A stretch of DNA of 64,000 nucleotides from an uncultured Eubacteriales bacterium. Its GTDB lineage: Bacteria; Bacillota; Clostridia; Lachnospirales; Lachnospiraceae. The stretch covers positions 33,106 to 97,105 of the forward strand of contig OMWV01000046.1 in assembly GCA_900314845.1 (NCBI GenBank), in the 5' to 3' direction. The notes beneath the pieces were generated by a model, which did not search any database, had not been told where the DNA came from, and saw only the letters and a program-made list of their open reading frames with translations. Made by a program: the position numbers and the translations under genes. Positions 1 to 7,833 of the stretch are shown here, in pieces; the stretch's first letter is position 1, and each line of letters opens with the position of its first letter.

Positions 1-1
1 T

Positions 2-775
2 GTCTATGCTATGGGAGGGAAGCCTAAGATCGCCCTCAACCTGGCAGCTTTCCCGAACTGCCTGGATCCGGCTATCCTTGCCGATATCCTGGCAGGCGGC
101 GCCGACAAGGTAAAAGAGGCCGGCGCGGTGCTTGCGGGCGGCCATTCGATCAGCAGCGACGAGCCCCTCTACGGGCTTGCCGTCACGGGCTTTGTAAACC
201 CGGCAGCCATGTGGAAAAACGCCGGAGCAAGGGCCGGGGACGCGCTGATCCTGACAAAGCAGATCGGCACAGGAGTTGTGAATACTGCTTTTAAGGGCGA
301 AGCAGCTTCCGACGCGTCGGAGGCAGAGGCCATCCATGTCATGAGATCACTGAATGCAAAGGCCAGGGATGTCCTGGCAGGGTTCTCTGTCCATGCCTGC
401 ACAGATATCACAGGCTTTGGGCTTATCGGCCACAGTCTTGAGATGGCAAGGGCAGGCGGGGTAACGCTGGAGATCCGGGCCAGATCTGTACCCCTGATCA
501 CGGGCGCGGCAGACTATGCCGAGGAGGGTTTTGTCCCTGCCGGCGCCTACAGGAACCGGGATTATATGCAGGACTGCGTAGATGAGGGAAAGATGAGCAG
601 GACGCTTACGGATCTGCTTTATGATCCTCAGACTTCCGGGGGTCTTCTCTTCGCGGTGAGCGATGAGGATGTCCCTGATATCATGCACGCCCTCGCGGGA
701 GCCGGTATGGAGACAAAGACGGCTCTTGTGGGTCATGCAGTCAAGGCCCAGACAAAAGCAATCAGGCTGCGCTGA
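2..775 (+). CDS. selD: Selenide, water dikinase SelD (5' end outside window)
   Basis: This is the C-terminal part of selenophosphate synthetase, which makes selenophosphate from selenide and ATP for selenocysteine (and selenouridine) synthesis. The frame is already open at the window edge and reads VYAMGGKP, a typical SelD segment, so the true start and the catalytic Cys/Sec loop lie upstream. Family hallmarks are the LAGGHS and PLYGLAVTG segments early on and the YDPQTSGGLL motif near the C-terminus. About 257 of the usual ~345 residues are present. It is followed by selA and selB on the same strand. The stop codon is part of a strong terminator-like hairpin. Confidence 0.97.
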   Translation, partial: VYAMGGKPKIALNLAAFPNCLDPAILADILAGGADKVKEAGAVLAGGHSISSDEPLYGLAVTGFVNPAAMWKNAGARAGDALILTKQIGTGVVNTAFKGEAASDASEAEAIHVMRSLNAKARDVLAGFSVHACTDITGFGLIGHSLEMARAGGVTLEIRARSVPLITGAADYAEEGFVPAGAYRNRDYMQDCVDEGKMSRTLTDLLYDPQTSGGLLFAVSDEDVPDIMHALAGAGMETKTALVGHAVKAQTKAIRLR

Positions 776-794
776 TCTTCAGTGCAGCCTTTTT
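764..794 (+). terminator. Terminator/attenuator hairpin overlapping selD stop
   Basis: A 12-bp stem (764-775 with 779-790, one G-U pair) with a 3-nt loop is followed by a run of five T. The selD stop codon TGA (773-775) forms the top of the left arm. It has the form of a Rho-independent terminator. Its place between two genes of one pathway suggests partial termination or attenuation before selA. I see no clear new promoter between it and selA. Confidence 0.8.
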
Positions 795-830
795 CGGTAG
801 ATAACAAAAAACCTTATCCAGGGAGGAAAT

Positions 831-2246
831 ATGGAGAAAAGACTCTTTTACAGAGAGATTCCCAAGGTAGACTCATTTCTGGAGACAGAAGAAATAAAAG
901 AGCTGATCCGGCTCTACGGCAGGGAACCTGTCACCCGGGCTGTGAGGGAGGAGGAAGCTCTTCTGAGGGATTTCATCTTTAGCAGCAGCAGGGAGGAAGA
1001 AATAAAGGAGAAGATCAGAAACTTCGGTCAGGCGGTCGGACAGAGGGTCCAGGCAGTATTTTCCCCGGACCTGCGCCGGGTGATCAATGCGACGGGCATT
1101 ATCCTGCACACGAATCTTGGCAGGGCACCGATCGGGGAAATGGCGGCAGACCACCTGCGGGATGTGATCACGGGCTACTGCAATCTTGAATATAACCTCA
1201 TGGAGGGCAGGCGGGGAGAGAGGTATTCCCATTTTGAGGCCCTTTTGTGCTCACTGACCGGGGCTGAGGCCGCCATGGCAGTCAACAATAACGCGGCGGC
1301 AGTCATGCTGGTCCTGAGCAGTCTGGCGAGGGGCGGAGACGTTGTCGTATCCAGGGGGGAGCTCGTGGAAATCGGGGGAAAGTTCCGTGTTCCCGAGGTC
1401 ATCTCCATGAGCGGGGCCCATCTTGTGGAAACAGGGACGACAAATAAGACCCATCTCTCAGATTATGAGAAGGCCGTAAGTGAGCAGACAAAAGCATTTC
1501 TCAAGGTCCACACAAGCAATTACAGGATCGTGGGCTTTTCGGAGCTTGTGGATGCCGGTCAGATCCGGGAGCTGGCCGAGCGCCTGGATATCCCGGTCGT
1601 AGAAGATCTTGGCAGCGGCAGCTTTGTCGACCTGCGGCCCTTTGGCTGTGAATATGAACCGACAGTCCAGGAAGAAATAAAAAAGGGAGTGGATCTGGTC
1701 TGCTTCAGCGGAGATAAGCTGCTTGGCGGCCCTCAGGCCGGCATTATAGCAGGCCGCAGGAAATATATAGACCTGATAAAGAAAAATCCTCTGACGAGGG
1801 CTCTGCGCATCGATAAGTTTACGGCGGCGGTCCTTGAGCAGACTCTGCTGGAATATCAGGCTCCCGGCAGGGCTTCTTCCCGGCTGCCTGTGCTGAGAAT
1901 GATAGAAGAGAGCAGAGAAAGCATAAAGAAGCGCGCGCAGCGGCTGGCGGACCTGCTTGCCCCGGCCGGGGCGTTTGCCCGGATAGAGTGCTGTCCCTCC
2001 CAGTCCCAGATCGGAGGGGGAGCCATGCCCCTGACAGACCTTAAGAGCATGGCTGTGACCATAAAACCTTCGAATATGAGTGCTGCCGGCTTTGAAAGAG
2101 AGCTTCGTGCTCTGCCTGTCCCTGTCATAGGCAGGATAAAGGATGACAGGATCTGGCTGGATGTGCGGACTATGGGAGATGAGGACATAAATGAAGCGGC
2201 AGAGCAGATCAATGATCTGCTTGCCCGGACAGGAGACAGGCCATGA
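831..2246 (+). CDS. selA: L-seryl-tRNA(Sec) selenium transferase
   Basis: The predicted PLP enzyme converts seryl-tRNA(Sec) to selenocysteinyl-tRNA(Sec) with selenophosphate. The length of 471 residues is normal for bacterial SelA. The PLP lysine is visible in SGDKLLGGPQAG (about Lys296), and the segment INATGIILHTNLGRAP is typical of the family. The ATG at 831 has a good ribosome site (GGGAGGAAA) directly upstream. Its 3' end overlaps selB by four bases (ATGA), so the two are translationally coupled. No tRNA-Sec gene is seen in the window. Confidence 0.97.
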   Translation: MEKRLFYREIPKVDSFLETEEIKELIRLYGREPVTRAVREEEALLRDFIFSSSREEEIKEKIRNFGQAVGQRVQAVFSPDLRRVINATGIILHTNLGRAPIGEMAADHLRDVITGYCNLEYNLMEGRRGERYSHFEALLCSLTGAEAAMAVNNNAAAVMLVLSSLARGGDVVVSRGELVEIGGKFRVPEVISMSGAHLVETGTTNKTHLSDYEKAVSEQTKAFLKVHTSNYRIVGFSELVDAGQIRELAERLDIPVVEDLGSGSFVDLRPFGCEYEPTVQEEIKKGVDLVCFSGDKLLGGPQAGIIAGRRKYIDLIKKNPLTRALRIDKFTAAVLEQTLLEYQAPGRASSRLPVLRMIEESRESIKKRAQRLADLLAPAGAFARIECCPSQSQIGGGAMPLTDLKSMAVTIKPSNMSAAGFERELRALPVPVIGRIKDDRIWLDVRTMGDEDINEAAEQINDLLARTGDRP

Positions 2247-4159
2247 AGCATTTTACTATCGGCACGGCAGGTCACATCGACCATGGCAAGACGGCACTTA
2301 TCAAGGCGCTGACAGGCCGTGATACGGATCGGTTAAAAGAGGAAAAAGAAAGAGGGATCACCACCGAGCTTGGGTTTACCTGGTTCGACACTTCTGACGG
2401 TGACCGCTGCGGCATCGTGGACGTTCCCGGCCATGAAAAATTCATCCGCCATATGGCGGCGGGAGCTGCCGGCATGGATCTTGTCCTTATGGTTGTGGCG
2501 GCTGACGAGGGCATGATGCCCCAGACCAGGGAGCATCTGGATATTCTGGAGCTTCTGGGCGTAAAAAAGACAATTCTTGTGATAAACAAATGCGACCTGG
2601 TGGACGAGGGCTGGCTGGAGCTTGTGAAGGAAGACCTGAAGGAGGAACTGAAGGGGACGATCATGGAAAATGCGCCGCAGGTCTGCGTTTCTGCCCTTAC
2701 AGGCCAGGGAATCGATGAGCTGAAGAGCCTGATCTCCAGGATGGTGAGAGAGGAGATGGAGCCGAGGGATGTGAACAGCATTCCCAGGCTCCCCATAGAC
2801 CGGGTCTTCACGCTCCCGGGATTCGGGACAATCGTTACGGGGACTCTGCTCTCGGGCATGATAGGTAAGGGGGATATCCTGCAGCTGTACCCGGAGGGCA
2901 GATCGTGCCGGGTCAGGAATATTCAGGTCCACGGAGAGAACCAGGACTTCTGCCAGGCCGGTCAGAGGAGCGCCCTGAACCTGGCGGATCTGTCGACAGA
3001 CCAGATCAGGAGAGGAGATGTCATTTCCCTGCCGGGGTGCATGAAGAACACAAGCCTTATTGATGTCAGGCTGGTCCTGCTTGGGGATTCCCAGCGGACC
3101 GTGATAAACCGGGAAAGACTGCATTTCTTTACCGGGACAGCGCATATCCTCTGCCGTGCCATTCTCCTGGACGCGAAAAAGCTGGAGCCGGGTCAGTCCT
3201 GCTTTGCCCAGCTGCTTCTGGAGGAGGAGACCGTAGTAAGAAGAGGAGATCGGTTTGTTGTCAGATTCTATTCTCCCCTTGAGACGATCGGTGGAGGCAT
3301 AGTCCTTGAACCTTTGCCGGCAGGGAGAAAAAAGCGTTTTGACCCGGATGCCGTAAAAGAACTTGTGAGGAAGGAGAAGGGGTCTCTGGCTGATGTGGTC
3401 GAGATGCGTGCAGAGGAGGCCGGTCTCAGGCTGATCAGCGTGTCAGAGATTGCCAGGGCGGCAGGGCGTACCTGTGAGGAGACAGCCCTTGCAGCCGAAA
3501 AGCTGGCTCAGGAGGGGAGTATATTCCTGTATGAGGCGAAGAATGATTCCTTTGTCTGGCACAGGGGCAGCATGGCTGCTCTGGCGGCTGCTCTGCGCCG
3601 GGATCTGGCAAAATACCATCAGGAGCATCCTTACAGGAGAGGCATGCCCAGGGCTCAGCTTAGGACCACATATATGAAGTCTGTGAAACTGAATCTGTTT
3701 GATCTGTGTATGGACACTCTGGCCCGGGAGGGCGTTATATGGCAGCCCGGTTCGGATATCGCGCTGGCGGGTTTTTGCATCCCTCAGGATGAGCTCAGAG
3801 AGGCCATAACAGGCAGGATCAGCAGTGCCCTTGAGGAGGCCGGCTTTAACTTTCTCAGGGTCTCTGAGATCGATCTGAAGGCCTTCCCGGCGGACGCGGT
3901 GCAGGATATCTTTCAGCTGATGGCAGAAGAAAATATCCTGGTCCGTATCTCTGAGGATGTCTATACCATGAGCCGCTTTGTTGAGGAAGCGAAAAAATTT
4001 GTCGAAGACCATTTTCAGAAGGAGGAGATCCTCACGATCGTTCAGCTGAGGGATCATTTCGGGACGAGCCGCAAATGCGCTAAGCTTCTGATCGCTTACT
4101 TTGACCAGATCAGGCTCACCCGCAAAGCGGGCGCGGAGACGGAAAGGGTCAGGGCCTAG
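2243..4159 (+). CDS. selB: Selenocysteine-specific elongation factor SelB
   Basis: This translational GTPase delivers Sec-tRNA(Sec) to UGA codons that carry a SECIS element. The GTPase motifs are clear: GTAGHIDHGKTAL near residues 6-18, VDVPGHEKF, and NKCD. EF-Tu-like beta-barrel domains follow. The C-terminal part (about residues 370-638) has the size and helical character of the winged-helix repeats that bind SECIS RNA. It has 638 residues, normal for the family. It is the last gene of the sel set; a separate promoter lies downstream. Confidence 0.97.
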   Translation: MKHFTIGTAGHIDHGKTALIKALTGRDTDRLKEEKERGITTELGFTWFDTSDGDRCGIVDVPGHEKFIRHMAAGAAGMDLVLMVVAADEGMMPQTREHLDILELLGVKKTILVINKCDLVDEGWLELVKEDLKEELKGTIMENAPQVCVSALTGQGIDELKSLISRMVREEMEPRDVNSIPRLPIDRVFTLPGFGTIVTGTLLSGMIGKGDILQLYPEGRSCRVRNIQVHGENQDFCQAGQRSALNLADLSTDQIRRGDVISLPGCMKNTSLIDVRLVLLGDSQRTVINRERLHFFTGTAHILCRAILLDAKKLEPGQSCFAQLLLEEETVVRRGDRFVVRFYSPLETIGGGIVLEPLPAGRKKRFDPDAVKELVRKEKGSLADVVEMRAEEAGLRLISVSEIARAAGRTCEETALAAEKLAQEGSIFLYEAKNDSFVWHRGSMAALAAALRRDLAKYHQEHPYRRGMPRAQLRTTYMKSVKLNLFDLCMDTLAREGVIWQPGSDIALAGFCIPQDELREAITGRISSALEEAGFNFLRVSEIDLKAFPADAVQDIFQLMAEENILVRISEDVYTMSRFVEEAKKFVEDHFQKEEILTIVQLRDHFGTSRKCAKLLIAYFDQIRLTRKAGAETERVRA

Positions 4160-4211
4160 CTGGCAAATGGGTTTCAGATCCCATAAACGGATGATCGCAT
4201 CCGGGCAAATA

Positions 4212-4220
4212 TGATATAAT
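4212..4220 (+). promoter_or_regulatory. Extended -10 promoter for the 4258 gene
   Basis: TGATATAAT is a perfect extended -10 element (TGnTATAAT). No good -35 is present 17 bp upstream. The start codon of the next gene is about 38 bp downstream, preceded by AAAAGGAG. This separates the two following genes from the sel operon. Confidence 0.65.
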
Positions 4221-4257
4221 AGCTGTAAACATTTTCTATAAAAAGGAGTTTTATATT

Positions 4258-4545
4258 ATGAGTAAATACGATGCAGAATTTCTTATAACTGTGAAGAGAA
4301 AGTTCGCGGACCCTTCCAGAGGGATAAAGACATTTGCCGACAAGTCCCAGAAGACGGATATTGAGGCAGACAGCGAGCAGGAAGCTCTTGATAAGGCTTT
4401 TGACTATGCTGTCATGGAGTGCCAGCAGATCACAGGCGTAACGCCCAACATAGACAAGCCCACGCGCGTCTGCTACGTGATCTATGAGAATGGAAGCAGC
4501 GTGGAATACTCCGATTTCACCGTGACAAAGAAAGAGGATCAGTGA
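4258..4545 (+). CDS. Small conserved-looking hypothetical protein (95 aa)
   Basis: I do not recognise this protein. It is 95 residues, soluble and charged, with no membrane segment or signal peptide and two lone cysteines. It starts MSKYDAEFLITVKRKF and ends with acidic and lysine-rich residues. The gene is well supported by an extended -10 promoter, a strong ribosome site (AAAAGGAGT) at 4241-4249, and tight linkage to the next gene (6 bp gap). The context gives no function; co-transcription with the ABC-class ATPase is likely. Confidence 0.8.
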   Translation: MSKYDAEFLITVKRKFADPSRGIKTFADKSQKTDIEADSEQEALDKAFDYAVMECQQITGVTPNIDKPTRVCYVIYENGSSVEYSDFTVTKKEDQ

Positions 4546-4551
4546 GCTTAG

Positions 4552-6279
4552 ATGAAAACACACAGTGAGCTCAGGTCGCTTTTAAGATCCATAGACCACA
4601 GGGGATATCCCGCCTATAAGAGCCTGAAGGGAACCTATGGCTTTCCGGGCTATCTGCTGGAGATCGTCCATGTGCAGGGAGATCCTTTTGCTTCTCCCTC
4701 GCAGCTGAGCATCCATATCAGGGGAAGTCAGACGGGAATCCCCTCAGCCTTCTATTCTGAGAGATGGAGAAAGAGAGCTCTGGAGGATCATCTGCTGCGT
4801 CTTTTTTCATCTGCCCTTGACAGATACTCTCATAAGGCGGGCGGATCGGGAAAGAGCGGTTTTTTGGGGACCAGCCGGCCGGGCCAGGAGATCCTTGAGA
4901 GGAGTGCCTGCCGGATCGATGAGACAAGCGGCGATATCAGCATGTGCTTTGAGGCGGGATTTCCCGCGGCAGGCCGCACAGTCCTGGCTGGGAATCTGGA
5001 GAAGATGCTGTTTACATTTCTGCCGGATGTCGTAAAGGGGACCCTGTATTATTCCAGCATAGACCAGGAAAGGCTGAAGGAGACGATAGAGCTTGCCGAC
5101 GATCAGAAATGTCTGCGGGACTTCATCACCCAAAATGGTTATATCGCATTTATTGCGGATGGATCGGTTCTTCCCCGGGAGAGCGGGATCTCTCAGCGTC
5201 CTCTGAAGGGGGCTGTTCGCTTCCGGTCTCCGGATTCCCTGCGTGTGGAGGCTGATCTGCCTCATGCCGGGAAAGTCAGCGGAATGGCCATAAGGCGCGG
5301 AATCACAGTGATAGCCGGGGGCGGTTACCACGGCAAGTCTACGGTCCTGGGAGCCCTGGAACGAGGCGTCTATGATCATATAGCAGGCGATGGCAGGGAG
5401 TATGTGGTCACAGATCAGACGGCGGTCAAGATCCGGGCGGAGGATGGCCGCAGCGTGAAAGGTACCGATATTTCTCTTTTTATCGGAGACCTTCCCGGAG
5501 GTACGGATACCAGGCGCTTTTGTACGGAGAATGCCAGCGGTTCTACCTCACAGGCCGCCGGGCTTGCTGAAGCCCTTGAGGCCGGGTCAAGGCTGCTTCT
5601 CATCGATGAGGATACAAGCGCCACGAACTTCATGGTAAGAGATGCCCTTATGCTGAGCGTGATCAGCCGTGATATGGAGCCGATCACCCCCCTGCTTGAG
5701 GTGGCCGGTGCCTTGAAAAAGAGCGGCATATCTATGATCCTGGCTGTGGGCAGCTCCGGTTCCTGGTTCTATCCGGCGGATACCATCCTGCAGATGGACA
5801 TGTGGCTTCCCTATGATATCACGGAGAAAGCCAGGAAGGCCGCTGAGAAGTTCGGAGAATTTAAGCCAGGACAGACAGATAAGGAGATATCAGCCGGCAG
5901 GAGAGTGCCTGCGCCGGCTGCTGCGGGCAGCGCCCGCGGCCGCTCAGAGCATGGAGACCGGAAGGGGCGGGTCAAGGTCCGGGTTAATGGCCTGGATTCC
6001 TTTTCCCTGGACAGAAGCGAAGTCGACATGCGGGCTGTTGAGCAGATCGTTGACAACGAACAGATGTACGCTCTTGCAAAAGTTCTTGTCTATGCCAGAG
6101 AGAAACTTATGGATGGGCGCCGCAGCCTGAGTCAGATAGCCGATGAGATAGAGAGGCTCATAGATGAGAAGGGCATCCAGGGACTTTGCGGGTCTGTTCC
6201 GGTATGCGGTCTTGCGCGTCCGAGACGGCAGGAGATCCTGGCGGCCATGAACAGGTGGAGAGGACTTAAGATTAAATAG
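4552..6279 (+). CDS. ABC-class ATPase of the COG3044 type
   Basis: A 575-residue protein resembling the 'predicted ATPase of the ABC class' family, single cytoplasmic proteins that are not transporters. A Walker A-like loop GGGYHGKSTVL lies at about residues 256-266 and the Walker B-type stretch LLLIDEDTSATNF at about 347-359. The FIGDLPGG segment and the Q/S-rich loop before Walker B are also typical. The C-terminal third has a low-complexity linker (about 445-475), then a helical domain. There are no membrane helices. The role of the family in bacteria is not established; a relative in trypanosomes binds RNA. It may form an operon with the 95-residue gene. Confidence 0.85.
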   Translation: MKTHSELRSLLRSIDHRGYPAYKSLKGTYGFPGYLLEIVHVQGDPFASPSQLSIHIRGSQTGIPSAFYSERWRKRALEDHLLRLFSSALDRYSHKAGGSGKSGFLGTSRPGQEILERSACRIDETSGDISMCFEAGFPAAGRTVLAGNLEKMLFTFLPDVVKGTLYYSSIDQERLKETIELADDQKCLRDFITQNGYIAFIADGSVLPRESGISQRPLKGAVRFRSPDSLRVEADLPHAGKVSGMAIRRGITVIAGGGYHGKSTVLGALERGVYDHIAGDGREYVVTDQTAVKIRAEDGRSVKGTDISLFIGDLPGGTDTRRFCTENASGSTSQAAGLAEALEAGSRLLLIDEDTSATNFMVRDALMLSVISRDMEPITPLLEVAGALKKSGISMILAVGSSGSWFYPADTILQMDMWLPYDITEKARKAAEKFGEFKPGQTDKEISAGRRVPAPAAAGSARGRSEHGDRKGRVKVRVNGLDSFSLDRSEVDMRAVEQIVDNEQMYALAKVLVYAREKLMDGRRSLSQIADEIERLIDEKGIQGLCGSVPVCGLARPRRQEILAAMNRWRGLKIK

Positions 6280-6281
6280 CA

Positions 6282-6340
6282 GAAAAAAATAAGGGATATT
6301 CACCCATCTGAAAACAGGTGGATGAATGTCCCTTGTTTTA
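6282..6340. terminator. Bidirectional Rho-independent terminator
   Basis: A long hairpin (about 6291-6334, arms AAGGGATATTCA and TGAATGTCCCTT plus an inner CCATCTG/CAGGTGG stem) has a T-rich run on its right and an A-run (6283-6289) on its left. It can end transcription of the ABC-class ATPase on the plus strand and of the zinc-ribbon gene on the minus strand. Confidence 0.85.
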
Positions 6341-6379
6341 TGCTGGTCAAATGTTCGAAAACTCAGAGGCCGGTATCTG

Positions 6380-7018
6380 TCAGGCCTGGTCCGGTCCTTT
6401 TTCCTCCTGATCTGTGTCAGCCTGAGGATCCGGGGCGGGATCTGCGTCCTGCTCAGGAGCACTCTGTGCTGGAGTTTCCTGCGTTTCAGTTTCTGGTGCG
6501 CTGTTCTGAGCCTCCTCCGGTTCAGCTTCCACAGCCTGGCCCTGAACTTCCTCAGTGCCTTCATCTGCCTGATCCGGCTCCTTTTCCTCTGTATCGAGTC
6601 TGGTTCCGCACTTTATACAGAAAATGCTGTCTGCGGGGATCTTGCTTCCGCAGTGAGGGCAGTATCTGTCTCCGGGTGTCTTATCAGAACCATCTGCATC
6701 AGGGGAAGCCTGCGTGCGGCCAGCTGTCTTAGCTGCCTCCCTTTCTGCCTTTATCCTGTCTATCTGCTGCTGAAGTTCTTCCATATGAGCAGCCAGTGAA
6801 TTGATCTCCTGGATCCTGCTGCCAAATTCTCCGGAAGCTTCCTCTCTGTGAGCCAGATAATATTCTTCTCCGATCTCTCTGTAGATCCTGTCTATTGATT
6901 TGCCGGAAGAGTTTATCTCGTTTGTAAGCTTCTGGATCTCCGCCATGCTTCTTGTTGCGTCTAAGGCATTAGAACTTACGTTTGAAAGTTTTTTCCCTAT
7001 CTGATCAAATATTGACAT
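6380..7018 (-). CDS. Zinc-ribbon protein with coiled-coil N-terminus
   Basis: A 212-residue protein. Residues 1-100 are predicted helical and coiled-coil-like. A zinc ribbon has Cys120, Cys123, Cys134 and Cys137 (CPHCG-x10-CIKCG). The tail (about 145-212) is extremely rich in Glu, Gln, Pro and Ala and looks disordered. Such zinc ribbons are common in Firmicute proteins of unknown role. The ATG at 7018 has an AGGAGGGG ribosome site. It is monocistronic between a terminator and the tRNA-Pro promoter. No function can be given. Confidence 0.85.
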   Translation of the reverse strand: MSIFDQIGKKLSNVSSNALDATRSMAEIQKLTNEINSSGKSIDRIYREIGEEYYLAHREEASGEFGSRIQEINSLAAHMEELQQQIDRIKAEREAAKTAGRTQASPDADGSDKTPGDRYCPHCGSKIPADSIFCIKCGTRLDTEEKEPDQADEGTEEVQGQAVEAEPEEAQNSAPETETQETPAQSAPEQDADPAPDPQADTDQEEKGPDQA

Positions 7019-7187
7019 ACGTTCGTCCCCTCCTGATAAAATATCTATCTAAAGCTTTTTGCAGGGTCTTGCATTAGACTAAGTATAACATATGCAGAGA
7101 AGGCATATTATTAAAAAAGAGTAAAAGTTCTATTATGAAGGCTCCCGGGCAGCCTTACAAATAATTACAAAAACTTTAGAAAAATAC

Positions 7188-7216
7188 TTGACAAAACGGA
7201 CTGTGAGTGGGATAAT
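7188..7216 (+). promoter_or_regulatory. Promoter of tRNA-Pro
   Basis: TTGACA (7188-7193), a 17-bp spacer and GATAAT (7211-7216) form a near-consensus housekeeping promoter. Transcription would start a few bases before the tRNA at 7229. Confidence 0.9.
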
Positions 7217-7228
7217 AGTTACTGTTGA

Positions 7229-7302
7229 CGGCGCGTGGCTCAGTTTGGTAGAGCACTACGTTAGGGACGTAGGGGCCGCTGGTTCAAATCCAGTCGCGCC
7301 GA
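7229..7302 (+). tRNA. tRNA-Pro (anticodon AGG)
   Basis: A full cloverleaf is visible. The acceptor CGGCGCG (7229-7235) pairs perfectly with CGCGCCG (7295-7301). The D-stem is GCTC/GAGC, the anticodon stem CTACG/CGTAG with 7-nt loop TTAGGGA, and the T-stem GCTGG/CCAGT with loop TTCAAAT. The anticodon at 7263-7265 is AGG, reading proline codons. The C1-G72 pair and G37 are typical of bacterial tRNA-Pro. CCA is not encoded. A34 is unusual, since bacterial tRNA-Pro usually has UGG or GGG. Confidence 0.93.
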
Positions 7303-7309
7303 CACGCAG

Positions 7310-7342
7310 GCTCCTGAAGTGAAAACTTCAGGAGCTTTTTTC
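7310..7342 (+). terminator. Terminator of tRNA-Pro
   Basis: An 11-bp perfect stem (GCTCCTGAAGT, GAAA loop, ACTTCAGGAGC, 7310-7335) followed by TTTTTT. Confidence 0.93.
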
Positions 7343-7428
7343 AGCTTTTTTATAGAACTGTTTTGAGATGTACAATTAGGATCAGAGAAACAAAAGATGC
7401 CGATCAGAATCAAAACAAAAAAATCTAT

Positions 7429-7463
7429 GACCGCCCGGAATGTGCCGGACGGTCAAATTTTTT
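7429..7463. terminator. Bidirectional terminator-like hairpin
   Basis: GACCG(C)CCGG and CCGG(A)CGGTC form a hairpin with a short loop (7429-7454). It is followed by a T-rich run (7458-7463) and preceded by an A-run. It is the second terminator after the tRNA and may insulate the recombinase gene. Confidence 0.65.
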
Positions 7464-7735
7464 AATAGCAATACAGATGGATTCTTCCTTTTGCCTCTCC
7501 ATAAATATCGAATCTAACAATGATTGGATTGAGTCTATAAAATAGCGTTATTAATATCCATATAAAATAGAATATCTAATAAACGATGGAGGGTTTTATC
7601 GACATAATTGACCATTTGCATTCCATATAAGACTATACAATAGATAAATGCATTCTATAAATTTTTTCAGAAATCAGCCTTTTCCGGAGAGCATGACCGA
7701 TGACTGTCTATTTGGGAGAGACCAGCAGTGACAAA

Positions 7736-7767
7736 TTATGTCGCAAAATCATTATTTTACGACATAA
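7736..7767. repeat. Inverted repeat upstream of the tyrosine recombinase
   Basis: TTATGTCGCAAAAT (7736-7749) and ATTTTACGACATAA (7754-7767) are reverse complements at 13 of 14 positions, with a 4-bp spacer. A third copy of the half-site core CGACATAA lies at 7600-7607. The right arm overlaps the expected -35 region of the recombinase promoter. It could be an operator or a recombinase binding site. There is no T-run, so it is not a terminator. Confidence 0.75.
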
Positions 7768-7780
7768 AATGACGGATTTA

Positions 7781-7789
7781 TGATATAAT
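7781..7789 (+). promoter_or_regulatory. Extended -10 promoter of the recombinase gene
   Basis: TGATATAAT matches TGnTATAAT exactly. The position 17 bp upstream (7761-7766, GACATA) is a poor -35 and lies inside the inverted repeat. The start codon is 44 bp downstream with ribosome site AAGGAG. Confidence 0.65.
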
Positions 7790-7833
7790 AGCCTTAGAGA
7801 TCCATTTTTCGGTCTGAATAAAGGAGAAAAAAT

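Larger units (their letters stand above)
7343..7833. other. AT-rich intergenic region
   Basis: About 490 bp between the tRNA terminator and the recombinase gene, with no convincing gene. A 60-codon frame (7363-7545) starts at TTG, lacks a ribosome site and is crossed by a terminator. The region holds a second terminator-like hairpin (7429-7463), three copies of the octamer CGACATAA (7600-7607, 7760-7767 and inverted at 7736-7743), and an extended -10 promoter. Confidence 0.7.

Noticed and set aside
1..4159. tRNA-Sec gene within the sel operon
   Set aside because: No long-acceptor tRNA with a UCA anticodon was found near selA/selB in this window.
7363..7545. 60-codon frame after tRNA-Pro
   Set aside because: TTG start, no ribosome site, and a terminator-like hairpin inside it.
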